Source: Desemzia sp045528445 (GTDB lineage Bacteria > Bacillota > Bacilli > Lactobacillales > Carnobacteriaceae). From it: 64,000 bases of DNA. Within the stretch, counting starts at the first letter, position 1; each line of letters begins with the position of its first letter. Location of the stretch: NCBI RefSeq assembly GCF_045528445.1, contig NZ_JBGQQU010000010.1, positions 18,440 through 82,439 on the forward strand, in the 5' to 3' direction. Positions 8,492 through 16,392 of this stretch are shown here, in pieces. A model generated the notes under the pieces. The model saw only the letters and a list, made by a program, of their open reading frames with translations. It was not told the origin of the DNA and ran no database searches. The translations under genes were made by a program, and so were the position numbers.

Positions 8492-9079
8492 TTAAGACCA
8501 GTAAGTGAATTTATAGTCCACTTGTGTCATAAAAGATAGATTCTCCCAATGTTTGAATTCTACTCCCACATGGTTATATCGCCAGCTCCCAACTTGGTCA
8601 CAGTCGCTAAAAGAAGCATAATCGCCACCTGAAATAGTGTCACTATTGGATAGTAAGAGCGGAACTGGGCAAATCTGCCTTGTAGGAGTAGCAGGACAAC
8701 AGTCGATGGTACAATAAATATTTTGATCATAATTAACAAATACATACTGCTGAATGAAGGTCTCCCACCTAGCAGGTAATTGTTTAGCAGAATCTTTAGT
8801 CAGTACTCTAAAACTGCCATCGCATTCATCTTTATAGTTGAGTATACTATCGTTATAGCGTTGATATCTATGATTGTATTTTTCAGGGAAATCGGTCGCA
8901 TAATCCCCACTATTAAATACGCAATCCCCTTTCCACTCATTTGCTAGTAAATGGAGCAATTCATACAAATAACTTTTTCCCATAAAACAGTGTTCAAACA
9001 TTTTTCCTCCTGCATCATATTGAAGCGGATCGAGCATCAATTTTTTGTCTGCATTTAATATCCAATAATCTTGTCCCAT
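8492..9079 (-). CDS. Protein of unknown function, 195 residues
   Basis: I do not recognise this protein. It is soluble and rich in Tyr, Asp, Cys and Trp, with a CTIDCCPATPTRQICPVPLLL segment in the middle and a VDYKFTYWS end. It has no signal peptide or membrane segment. GAGGTGATA lies just before the ATG, which supports the start. The unusual composition, small size and place just downstream of a toxin-antitoxin promoter region, on the same strand, resemble accessory or immunity-type cargo, but that is only context. It appears to be a single gene, with no partner gene immediately upstream. Confidence 0.6.
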   Translation of the reverse strand: MGQDYWILNADKKLMLDPLQYDAGGKMFEHCFMGKSYLYELLHLLANEWKGDCVFNSGDYATDFPEKYNHRYQRYNDSILNYKDECDGSFRVLTKDSAKQLPARWETFIQQYVFVNYDQNIYCTIDCCPATPTRQICPVPLLLSNSDTISGGDYASFSDCDQVGSWRYNHVGVEFKHWENLSFMTQVDYKFTYWS

Positions 9080-9147
9080 ATTATCACCTCAAATTTTTGT
9101 CTTTCTCTATAACTGTACGCATTTTTTATCTGTTTTATTTTTCTGCA

Positions 9148-9185
9148 CAAAAAAAGATGTCCATGAATTTTAACTCATGAACATC
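9148..9185 (-). terminator. Terminator after the alcohol-dehydrogenase-like gene
   Basis: On the minus strand, arms GATGTTCATGA and TCATGGACATC are followed by seven T. It closes the transporter/dehydrogenase operon. Confidence 0.8.
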
Positions 9186-9202
9186 AAAAGCATCATTTAG
9201 TT

Positions 9203-10285
9203 TTAAACAGTCACCGTCTCAGAAAGTTCTTCCACAGCTCTCATCGCATTAAACACCATTTCTTTCGTGACATCTGGAACAGCCAAGTTAAAGGTTTCAG
9301 CATCTGAAGCCGCAAATTCGGCGATTCTTTCTGCTTTCTCCAATAAATAGTCTTCCACTCCGAAGTCAGCTAAACGGTGAGGGAAGTGGTTTTCTTTATA
9401 GAAAGGCAGTAATCTCAGAGCTTCTTCTGCATCTCCGGAAGCCCATAATTGCACCAGTACTCCATAAGCTACCTTGACCCCGTGTTCGTAAGCATGAGTT
9501 TCGGGAACCAAGGACATCCCGTTATGAACTGCATGAGCCCCCGCCATGCGGCCGTATTCTCCAGCAAATCCGCCGACTGTTCCGGCAATAGCTACAACAG
9601 CTTCGGCAACACGCTTAAACGCAGCGGTCACTTCACCGTGTTCCATGCTGGCTAAAGCTTCTTGACTGTCGGCAAGCAACAGTTCTTGTGTCACTTTAGC
9701 GGTTTTCAGCCCAACTTCCACCATTGCTGGCAGATCTCCTTCGACGTGACGAGTGATGCCTTCTGCTTCGTACCATTTTGCCAATGTATCTCCAATTCCG
9801 CCCATGAAGTATTTTTGAGGCGATTCGATCAGCAAATCTAGGTCCATCAAACAAAGCGTAGCGGCTTTCTCGTAATAGTCGACCACATTAAATGAGTGAT
9901 CGGGATGATAAACAGCGGATAGCGGAGTGTAAGCTGCACAAGTTCCTAAGACTGTCGGAATGGTCATGTATTCGACCTGCAGCAGTTCAGCTGTGCCTTT
10001 TGCGGTATCCAATGCTCGGCCGCCGCCGATTCCGACTACACAATCCGTTCCTTGGATTAATTTGGACAGACGTTCCATATCTTCATGGGAAGCTGTGCCA
10101 TCGTAGCGATATACCGGCAAATCCAGCGAACCAGGATAGTGCTTTTGAAAAGCTGCATAAGACAACTCTCCCGTAATCACAACGGGTTTTTGAAAAGCCG
10201 TCAGCTTCCCGTCTAAATACTTTAAAGCTCCTGATTCACTCAAAAATTGACCTGGTCCTGGACGAACAACTTGACTCAAACGCAT
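9203..10285 (-). CDS. Iron-containing alcohol dehydrogenase-fold enzyme (glycerol dehydrogenase / HcxA type)
   Basis: A 360-residue member of the glycerol-dehydrogenase-like group. The NAD-binding GIGGGRALDTAKG segment sits near residue 90, and the metal ligands are expected at Asp in GGIGDTLAKWYEA, His in GAHAVHNG and His in YEHGVKVAYG. E. coli HcxA (YbdH) of this group reduces 2-oxo acids such as 2-oxobutanoate, while other members oxidise glycerol, so the substrate is open. It is the second gene after a BASS-type transporter (24 bases apart). A regulated leader with an Ile-rich peptide precedes the operon, which favours a 2-oxo acid role. That link is inference. Confidence 0.8.
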   Translation of the reverse strand: MRLSQVVRPGPGQFLSESGALKYLDGKLTAFQKPVVITGELSYAAFQKHYPGSLDLPVYRYDGTASHEDMERLSKLIQGTDCVVGIGGGRALDTAKGTAELLQVEYMTIPTVLGTCAAYTPLSAVYHPDHSFNVVDYYEKAATLCLMDLDLLIESPQKYFMGGIGDTLAKWYEAEGITRHVEGDLPAMVEVGLKTAKVTQELLLADSQEALASMEHGEVTAAFKRVAEAVVAIAGTVGGFAGEYGRMAGAHAVHNGMSLVPETHAYEHGVKVAYGVLVQLWASGDAEEALRLLPFYKENHFPHRLADFGVEDYLLEKAERIAEFAASDAETFNLAVPDVTKEMVFNAMRAVEELSETVTV

Positions 10286-10309
10286 GTAGCATTCCTTCTT
10301 TCTATTTTT

Positions 10310-11284
10310 TTAAGATTCCGCAACGACTGTTGCAACTGGTTCTTCAGTGTGTGTTTCTGCTTGATGTTTATGGCTCATAAATGAGGCAAATAAAGTCCCA
10401 AATAAGGTATGGACAATGGTTCCTGCTGCACCAGCTAAAGCGGCAGCAGGACTAAAGTGAGCTAAACCTAAACTCCCAGCAAGACCAGTATTTTGCAACC
10501 CAACTTCAACGGCGACCGCTCTCGTAGCAGGGCGATTGAATTTGAATAATTTTGAAACAGCATAACCAATAGCGTAGCCAGATAAATTGTGCAACCAAAC
10601 AATCAAGAACATAATCATCCCGGTTCCTAATAAGGTTTCTGAATTGACCGAAACGGTTCCGCCTAAGACGACTAAAACAGCGGTAGCAGATAAGGAAGGT
10701 AAGGCGGTTTCTACTTTAGCGACGTGCTGGGCGAAGAAGTAGCTGAGCACCAATCCGGCAATGATAGGGACCAGAACGACTTGGATGATGGATAAAAACA
10801 TAGTCCAAAAGCTGATTTCTAAATATGCTCCGCCATAGAAAGATAAGAACAAGGGGGTAAGTAAAGGAGCTAAGAGAGTAGATACAGAAGTAGCAGCTAC
10901 AGACAACGGTACATCACCTTTTGCTAAATAAGTAATCACGTTAGAAGAGGTTCCCCCAGGCACACACCCCAATAAAATCAGCCCTAATGCCATTTCAGCC
11001 GGAAGCTGGAAAAATTTAGCCAATAAATAAGCGGACAGCGGCATAAAGGTGAATTGCAAAAAAGTAACCAGCAGCATCATCCATGGTTTTTTAAAAACTG
11101 CTGCGAAATCAGCTGGTTTCATTGTTAATCCCATGGTAAACATGACGATTTGCAAAAATAATGTCGTATAAGAACTGGCCCATAAAAAAGAGTGCGGTAA
11201 GAATAACGCTAGTGCGGCCACAGCAACAACGATTAAAGCCAAATATTTATTGTAAAGATGATTGAATGTGTTAAAGAACTTCAT
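10310..11284 (-). CDS. BASS-family transporter (PanS / bile acid:Na+ symporter type)
   Basis: A 324-residue membrane protein with about nine or ten hydrophobic segments. It carries the BASS-family features GLTMKPADF near residue 55, GCVPGGTSSNVITYLAKGDVPLS near residue 105, and EVGLQNTGLAGSLG near residue 265. These polar, glycine-rich breaks form the sodium and substrate sites. PanS of Salmonella, in this group, moves ketopantoate. AGGAGG precedes the ATG by 7 bases. Its start is 11 bases after the stop of a 19-codon upstream frame that has its own strong ribosome-binding site. The operon is controlled by an attenuator-like leader. Confidence 0.82.
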   Translation of the reverse strand: MKFFNTFNHLYNKYLALIVVAVAALALFLPHSFLWASSYTTLFLQIVMFTMGLTMKPADFAAVFKKPWMMLLVTFLQFTFMPLSAYLLAKFFQLPAEMALGLILLGCVPGGTSSNVITYLAKGDVPLSVAATSVSTLLAPLLTPLFLSFYGGAYLEISFWTMFLSIIQVVLVPIIAGLVLSYFFAQHVAKVETALPSLSATAVLVVLGGTVSVNSETLLGTGMIMFLIVWLHNLSGYAIGYAVSKLFKFNRPATRAVAVEVGLQNTGLAGSLGLAHFSPAAALAGAAGTIVHTLFGTLFASFMSHKHQAETHTEEPVATVVAES

Positions 11285-11295
11285 ATGAATTCCTC

Positions 11296-11355
11296 CTAGG
11301 GTATGTTATCTGGTGGTTTTTTTCGATAAGTTAAAATATCAATGTCACTTTCCAT
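11296..11355 (-). CDS. Short upstream frame of 19 codons before the BASS transporter
   Basis: MESDIDILTYRKKPPDNIP, preceded by AAAGGAG at 8 bases and ending 11 bases before the transporter ATG, with its stop codon touching the transporter ribosome-binding site. It lies after the leader terminator. It could couple translation into the transporter or be a small protein. No homologue is recognised. Confidence 0.45.
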   Translation of the reverse strand: MESDIDILTYRKKPPDNIP

Positions 11356-11375
11356 AGTGCTCACTCCTTTCGAGA

Positions 11376-11497
11376 AAATAAAAAGGCCACCCATTCAATT
11401 AAAATGAATGGGTGGCCTAAGTCCCATTCAGCTAAGTAGCATGAAGAGGACTTAAACGACTGTAAAAAAACTCTCTTACAGTGTCTAAATCCTCTTC
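11376..11497 (-). promoter_or_regulatory. Transcription attenuator of the BASS transporter operon
   Basis: Three hairpins can form on the minus strand. Hairpin A has arms of about 22 bases spanning 11443-11497 and includes the last codons of the leader peptide. Hairpin B is TGAATGGG/CCCATTCA at 11405-11430. The terminator (11384-11418, 14-base arms AGGCCACCCATTCA/TGAATGGGTGGCCT) is followed by T-rich sequence. B uses the 5' arm of the terminator, so B and the terminator exclude each other. In addition TAAGTCC in hairpin A can pair with GGACTTA beside hairpin B. This is an attenuation switch by structure; the signal is inferred. Confidence 0.75.
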
Positions 11498-11535
11498 TTA
11501 ATAATAATAGCTGCTTGGCTGAACATTGGTTTCAT
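11485..11535 (-). CDS. Putative leader peptide, 16 residues, Ile-rich
   Basis: The frame encodes MKPMFSQAAIIIKKRI and has GAGAGG about 10 bases before its ATG. Three consecutive ATT Ile codons and a final Ile codon lie just before and inside the 5' arm of hairpin A. Ribosome stalling there would disrupt hairpin A, the arrangement used by amino-acid leader peptides. It is below the usual gene-calling size. Confidence 0.65.
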   Translation of the reverse strand: MKPMFSQAAIIIKKRI

Positions 11536-11567
11536 GGACGATGTTCCTCTCATAAGTTGGTGATGAA

Positions 11568-11596
11568 AGAATAACATTGAAAAATGAAAGAGTCAA
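11568..11596 (-). promoter_or_regulatory. Promoter of the leader/BASS transporter operon
   Basis: TTGACT (11591-11596), a 17-base spacer, and TATTCT (11568-11573) preceded by TG. It lies about 33 bases before the leader peptide ATG and points into the leader. Confidence 0.75.
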
Positions 11597-11754
11597 CACT
11601 TTAATCTCATTTATTTATCATTTATGTTTCGAGCGTAAAGGAAAAGTAGATAGTATTTAGTGAGATTCTATTAAAAAAAACCACTTTATTTAGAAATATT
11701 TCAATATAGACTACTTTTTTACTTCATATAATGAATAAAAGACGAGCAGCAAAT

Positions 11755-11915
11755 ATTTATCTAACCTACCAATCTTATTTTATGCCTCACAGGTAAGGTT
11801 AAATCCATTTACCTGACTTATCGATCTTATTTTAGACCTCACAAGTCAGATAAAGTCGATTTATCTGACTTGTGAGGTTTATTTTTCTTCTTGCAAGTCA
11901 GATTTATCTTTCAAT
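11755..11915. repeat. 52-bp-period palindromic tandem array, locus 1
   Basis: Three diverged units, with the phase marker CTTATTTTA or its variant at 11774, 11826 and 11878. The middle unit holds a perfect 19-base dyad, ACCTCACAAGTCAGATAAA with its complement (11836-11854 and 11860-11878), around a 5-base loop. The core AAGTCAGGTAA/TTACCTGACTT recurs in locus 2 at about 23.15 kb. It is intergenic. No coding frame is supported. Confidence 0.8.
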
Positions 11916-12135
11916 AGTTTTATTATCAGGTATTTAAAGAACACAACTAAGTTGAAAAAAGTTCTTTGCCAACGGTATAAGATAAAGTATTTGATTTTTA
12001 TTCATATCAATTGACAGTACAAAGAAAAAGACTACTATTTGAGATGTAAAGCAAGTAGAAAATTGTTCAATGCACTCTGATTTAAAGCCGAACTCTGTTA
12101 ACGACACGTTGGTGAAAAGTAAGGAGGTCAAAGAA

Positions 12136-12561
12136 TTGAAAGTTGTCAAATTGTTATTGTTTTTTACCCATATAGTTGTCGGGATTTTTGCTGTATTGGG
12201 TGGTTGGACAGCTGTTTCAATTCCGGAAAGTCCATTTGGCATCTCAACAGACCTGTTGGCTAACTCGCCATTTGATAATTTCTTTGTTCCAGGAATTTTA
12301 TTATTGGTGGCAATTGGTTTGGGTCAACTATTCAGCGCAACTTTCTTTTTCTTTCGTTCGCGTTACCAAGGTTACATCAGCGGATTTTTTGGCGGTGTGC
12401 TGGTTATATGGTTGGTGGTACAAGTCATCATGTTACAAATTATAGAGCCTGTGCATCTCATTACTTTCGGGTTTGCCATCGTGCAATTGATTTTGTCAGC
12501 GGTGCTTGTGACTAAAAGAAGACTTTTATCTGCAAATAAGGGAAGGAAACTGGTAGAGTAG
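12136..12561 (+). CDS. Small integral membrane protein of unknown function
   Basis: A 141-residue protein with four predicted membrane segments: VVKLLLFFTHIVVGIFAVLG, then a short loop with SIPESPFGIS, then two segments around FVPGILLLVAIGLGQLFSATFFFF and YISGFFGGVLVIWLVVQVIM, and a last one before the basic tail VTKRRLLSANKGRK. A longer frame begins at ATG 12070, but AAGGAGGT sits 8 bases before TTG 12136, directly ahead of the first membrane helix, so the TTG is chosen. I cannot name a family with certainty. No operon partner survives; the next gene downstream is a pseudogene. Confidence 0.65.
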   Translation: MKVVKLLLFFTHIVVGIFAVLGGWTAVSIPESPFGISTDLLANSPFDNFFVPGILLLVAIGLGQLFSATFFFFRSRYQGYISGFFGGVLVIWLVVQVIMLQIIEPVHLITFGFAIVQLILSAVLVTKRRLLSANKGRKLVE

Positions 12562-12600
12562 AGAGTAGAGGTGTAATAAACCATTTAGATAAAAAATCAG

Positions 12601-13540
12601 ATGAAAAAAGAAAGTATCGGTCAACATAGAACGTAAACAAACCGAAGATTTTACAATTGTCATGGAGAACGTACACTATTCTTCTCCGCAACAGTTTTTT
12701 GAAACCAAAATTTTATTTGCAGTGAAAGGTACTGCAGAAGTATCTTATGAAGGAAATAAAGTAAGGATAACATCAGGAGATACGGTATTCGTCAATCGGA
12801 ATAAACGTTAGGTCGTGACGGGCGATGAAGACTGTATGTTGATTACACTAAGTATTACAAGTCACTTTTTTGCGTTGTATTACAAAAAATATTTTCAAAG
12901 TGCATTCCAGTTTTTTTCTGACGAGCACAATAGCTGGAGAGACAGAACGAGTCGGCAACTATACCATGTCTTATCCGAAATGATTATTGAAATTTACCGT
13001 GATGAGGAAAACAGTGATTTAGTTTTGCAAAGCAATATATATCAGATCATGCTGATCATGACTCGTTTCTTCAGAAAAGGTATCGCCGAATGGAGCGGAA
13101 CGGAAGCCGGTGATGAGAGAGTCACTCGTATCATTCAAAAGATTGAAGAACGCTACCGCGATTCGTTGACATTGTCGGATGTAGCAGAGGAAAAATTTCT
13201 CTCAATTTCTTATTTATCACGTTACTTTAAGCAAATGACAGAAAACGAAGATGCGTACCAAATCATTCTATTTAATGAGCGCCGCTTTAACCCGCAATAT
13301 TCTACAGATTAATTATTTGTATAGTCCCGTAATAAAGAACTGCATTTTCACTTAACCGGTTTGCACAAAGGAAATTACCAAATTCGTATGTTCCGCTTTG
13401 ATAATGAAAATGGCGGATTATATAGAAATTGGAGAAAACTGAGTAGTTATTATGGCATTGATAATGAGATTATTGATTACATTCTGCATTTGTCTCGTCC
13501 GGCAATTGAAATGGTAGACGAATACATCGAGGATGAGTGA
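12601..13540 (+). pseudogene. AraC-type regulator fused to GH39-like domain, degraded
   Basis: Remnants occur in order. A cupin-like sensor segment (EDFTIVMENVHYSS, FETKILFAVKGTAEVSYEG) is broken by an in-frame TAG at 12809. An AraC helix-turn-helix follows (RIIQKIEERYRDSLTLSDVAEEKFLSISYLSRYFKQ). It runs directly into YQIILFNERRFNPQYSTD and, after a frameshift near 13312-13330, LHFHLTGLHKGNYQIRMFRFDNENGGLYRNW to the stop at 13540. The last part resembles the C-terminal end of GH39 xylosidase-like domains fused to AraC regulators in Firmicutes. Most of the GH39 domain is missing, so there is an internal deletion near 13240. Confidence 0.75.
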
Positions 13541-13815
13541 TCATTTTCAGCTTAACTATCTAGAAACGCCATTCATTTTGTAGAAATGCGGAAAGTTATT
13601 GAGTAAAAAGAAGGGATGTAAAAATTATGACCTTTATTTTTTACATTCAATCGCTTATCCCTAAGACAGAGGTAAAAAACTAATTCGAAAATGATAAGAA
13701 GAAGCATAGTAATAAATTGCAAAAGTCCTATAATGGGTACTGTTGAAGCGAACAAGTCCTTCACAGCAATAAAATGTAACTAACACATAAGTAAAAAAAC
13801 AGGAGGTAATGAATT

Positions 13816-15014
13816 ATGGCAGAACAATCCGTAAAAACAGAATTGATGCAACGCTTAGATGAGAAAAAAGACCGTATGTTCGGAATTCGTCGTTATTTAC
13901 ATGCTCATCCAGAACTATCTTTTAAAGAAGATAAGACGGCTAAATACATTCAAGATTTTTATCAAGGTAAAGATTGCGTCATTCGTACAAATGTCGGCGG
14001 GAATGGAATCGTTGTAACCATTGATAGTGGGAAACCTGGTAAAACGATCGGTATTCGTGCGGATTTTGATGCACTTCCAATTACTGAAGAGACAAACTTA
14101 CCATTTGCTTCACAAAATCCTGGTGTGATGCATGCTTGCGGTCATGATGGACATACAGCTTACATGATGATCCTTGGAGAAACATTGATCGAAATGAAAG
14201 ACAAACTAGAAGGTAAAGTCGTTATTCTTCACCAACACGCAGAAGAAGTGCCGCTAGGTGGAGCTGTCAGTATGATTGCAGATGGAGCATTGGATGGAGT
14301 GGATAATGTATTTGGTATCCATGTCATGTCTGAAATGGAAACAGGCAAAATTTTCTACCGACCTGGTAACGTTCAAACTGGATGTTCTTACTTTAAAATA
14401 ACCATCAATGGAGTTGGAGGACATGGCTCTTCGCCTCATAAAACAAAAGACGCTATTATGTTGCAGCAAGCCACTTTGTAGTTGCTTTGCAAACCATAGT
14501 CAGTCGTGCATTGAGTCCATTTGATGTGGGTTCGATCACTATCGGAAACTTTGATGGCAAAGGTTCATCCAATGTTATCAAAGATAAAGTAATTCTTGAA
14601 GGCGACGTTCGTTCTATATCTGATGAAGCACAAGAGACTATTGAAAGAGAGATTCGTGCGAAGTTAAATGGAATCAGCACTATGTTCGGTGTAACATATG
14701 ATCTAGATTACAAAAACGACTGCCCAGTTTTGTACAATGATCCTGAAACGACAGAATTTGGTATCAAGGTGTTGAATAACACAGATATTCCTGAACTAAC
14801 AGGTGTAGAAATGTGTGAACCACAGCCACCTTCAGAAGATTTTGCTTACTATGCGAAAGAACGTCCAAGTATGTTCTTCTACGTTGGAGCAACTCCTGAA
14901 AATGGAAAAGCATATCCTCACCACAATCCAAAATTTGATATTGATGAAAAATCACTCATGATCTCAGCAAAAGCAATGGGATCTATTGTAGTCGATTATT
15001 TGATAGGGAAGTAA
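13816..15014 (+). pseudogene. M20-family amidohydrolase/peptidase, frameshifted
   Basis: Two frames form one M20D-type metallohydrolase of about 398 residues (N-acyl amino acid amidohydrolase or carboxypeptidase family). The first, 13816-14481, has the metal-site motifs RADFDALPI, HACGHDGHTAYM and HQHAEEVPLGG, and the start of the lid domain (GVGGHGSSPHKTKDAI). The second resumes at ALQTIVSRAL and contains the last catalytic segment, EDFAYYAKERPSMFFYVGA, and the final PHHNPKFDIDEKSL. The expected AASHFVVALQT lies in the other frame at 14463-14495, so one base was lost near 14458-14462. AGGAGG precedes the start. Nearby genes are also broken. Confidence 0.85.
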
Positions 15015-15019
15015 CATGT

Positions 15020-15268
15020 ATGATGGAACAAGAGTTTAAAGGTGATAATAAATTAATCGCAGGTATTGTAAGGGGCATTTTGACTTTTTGGTTGTTCACA
15101 CAAACGATGTTAAATATTTGACCAGACGTTCAAAATGATTTAGCCATTTCAGCTGGTGTATTGATTATTTCAGTTAGTATAACACCATTGTTCTCAGGTA
15201 TGTTTATGGTTGGAGCAAGAAATCTTGCTGATCGTATCGGTCGTGTAAAAATGACCAATATAAAATGA
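15020..15268 (+). pseudogene. MFS drug-efflux transporter, N-terminal fragment
   Basis: An 83-codon stretch beginning MMEQEFKGDNKLIAGI and continuing as FWLFTQTMLNI, an in-frame TGA at 15119, PDVQNDLAIS, and FMVGARNLADRIGRVKMTNI. It corresponds to the first membrane helices and the conserved loop of a DHA2-like major facilitator transporter. The remaining 300 or more residues are absent. It follows the broken M20 gene by 5 bases, so both were probably one operon. Confidence 0.75.
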
Positions 15269-15381
15269 GCTGAAATAACGCTAGCGAATTTTCATTTACC
15301 AACGTCAAATAATTTACAGCCGCCATAGTGCAATACATTGAGCTACTTTAAACGTCCTTTTACAAATAGATAAGAAAAAAC

Positions 15382-15425
15382 TTGTTTTTATAAAATAAGT
15401 TGTGTACAATATAATTGTGCACAAC
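15382..15425 (+). promoter_or_regulatory. ohrR-ohr promoter with OhrR operator
   Basis: TTGTTT (15382-15387), a 17-base spacer, and TACAAT (15405-15410). The -10 region lies inside a near-perfect dyad, GTTGTGTACAAT-ATA-ATTGTGCACAAC (15399-15425, one mismatch). This matches the type of site bound by OhrR and implies autorepression relieved by organic peroxides. Confidence 0.8.
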
Positions 15426-15445
15426 CGAATTAGGAGGAAAAGAAC

Positions 15446-15889
15446 ATGGAAGGAAATCATTTTTTATTGGAAGAGCAGCTTTGTTTTTCAACTTATGCTT
15501 TATCAAAACAGTTTACCAAGTTTTATCGTCCGGTTTTAGATCCTTATTTTCTTACATATCCTCAATATGTAGCCTTACTTGCGCTTTGGGAAGAATCAAA
15601 CCAAAGTGTGCAGGATTTAGGAAAACGCTTGGGGTTGGATAGCGGAACTTTAACACCGATGTTAAAAAGAATGGAAACCGGGGGCTATATTACTCGAAAT
15701 CGTAATCCGGAAGACGAAAGAAAAGTAATGGTCGTCTTAACAGACAAAGCGTATGAGATAAAGGATGAGTTAACGAAAAAGGTTTCTGACTGTTTAGATC
15801 TTCTGCATTTGGAAGAAAAAGAGTACTTTGATTTATTGGAACGCATCAATGCTTTGACTAAAACATTAGGAGGAATAAATAATGACTGA
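15446..15889 (+). CDS. ohrR: MarR-family organic peroxide sensor OhrR
   Basis: A 147-residue winged-helix repressor. Cys13 in EEQLCFSTYALSK is at the position of the reactive Cys15 of B. subtilis OhrR. The helix-turn-helix and wing are the LGLDSGTLTPMLKRMETGGYITRNRNPEDERKV segment. Oxidation of the cysteine by organic hydroperoxides releases DNA. AGGAGG is 7 bases before the ATG, and a dyad operator overlaps the promoter. The 3' end overlaps ohr by 8 bases, so sensor and detoxification enzyme are made together. There is only one cysteine near the N-terminus, plus one in the C-terminal half (VSDCLDLL). Confidence 0.93.
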   Translation: MEGNHFLLEEQLCFSTYALSKQFTKFYRPVLDPYFLTYPQYVALLALWEESNQSVQDLGKRLGLDSGTLTPMLKRMETGGYITRNRNPEDERKVMVVLTDKAYEIKDELTKKVSDCLDLLHLEEKEYFDLLERINALTKTLGGINND

Positions 15890-16313
15890 ATCAAAAGTAA
15901 TGTACCAAGCAAAGGCAATCAACACAGGTGGACGTGAAGGAGAAAGTCACTTACCAGATGGATCTTTCTCAGTTAAAGTGTCTACACCGAAAAAAATGGG
16001 TGGACCAGGCCAAGGCAGCAATCCAGAACAATTATTTGCTTTAGGATACAGCGCATGTTTCCATTCCGCATTAGAAGTTAAAATGAAAGAAGCAAACGTT
16101 GAAGCTAAATCGGAAGTAGCCACAGAGGTTACGTTAAACAGCGACCCAACAGATAATGGTTTTAAATTGTCTGTTGTCATGGAAGTGGCGATTGAAGGAA
16201 AGAGTCTTGAAGAAACAAAAGAGTTAGCTGAAAAAGCTCATGCATTTTGTCCTTACTCAAAAGCCGTTCAAAATAATATTGAAGTAGAAGTAAAAGCAGT
16301 AGAATTTAAATAA
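15882..16313 (+). CDS. ohr: Organic hydroperoxide resistance protein Ohr
   Basis: A 143-residue OsmC/Ohr-fold thiol peroxidase that reduces organic hydroperoxides. The catalytic Arg18 (GGREGES) and the redox pair Cys59 (GYSACFHSAL) and Cys123 (HAFCPYSKAV) are all present at the usual spacing. AGGAGG precedes the ATG inside the ohrR end. It is cotranscribed with ohrR and followed by a terminator. Confidence 0.95.
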   Translation: MTESKVMYQAKAINTGGREGESHLPDGSFSVKVSTPKKMGGPGQGSNPEQLFALGYSACFHSALEVKMKEANVEAKSEVATEVTLNSDPTDNGFKLSVVMEVAIEGKSLEETKELAEKAHAFCPYSKAVQNNIEVEVKAVEFK

Positions 16314-16331
16314 AAATAAAAATAAATATGC

Positions 16332-16376
16332 AACAGGCACCCAGCAGTTAAACAAACTGTCGGGTGCCTGTTTTTA
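16332..16376 (+). terminator. Terminator after ohr
   Basis: Arms ACAGGCACCC and GGGTGCCTGT with an inner CAGTT/AACTG stem, then five T. Confidence 0.85.
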
Positions 16377-16392
16377 TGTGCTGTAAGTTAAT

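Noticed and set aside
13573..13764. 63-codon minus-strand frame upstream of the M20 pseudogene
   Set aside because: Hydrophobic by AT-rich composition only. No ribosome-binding site or family match.
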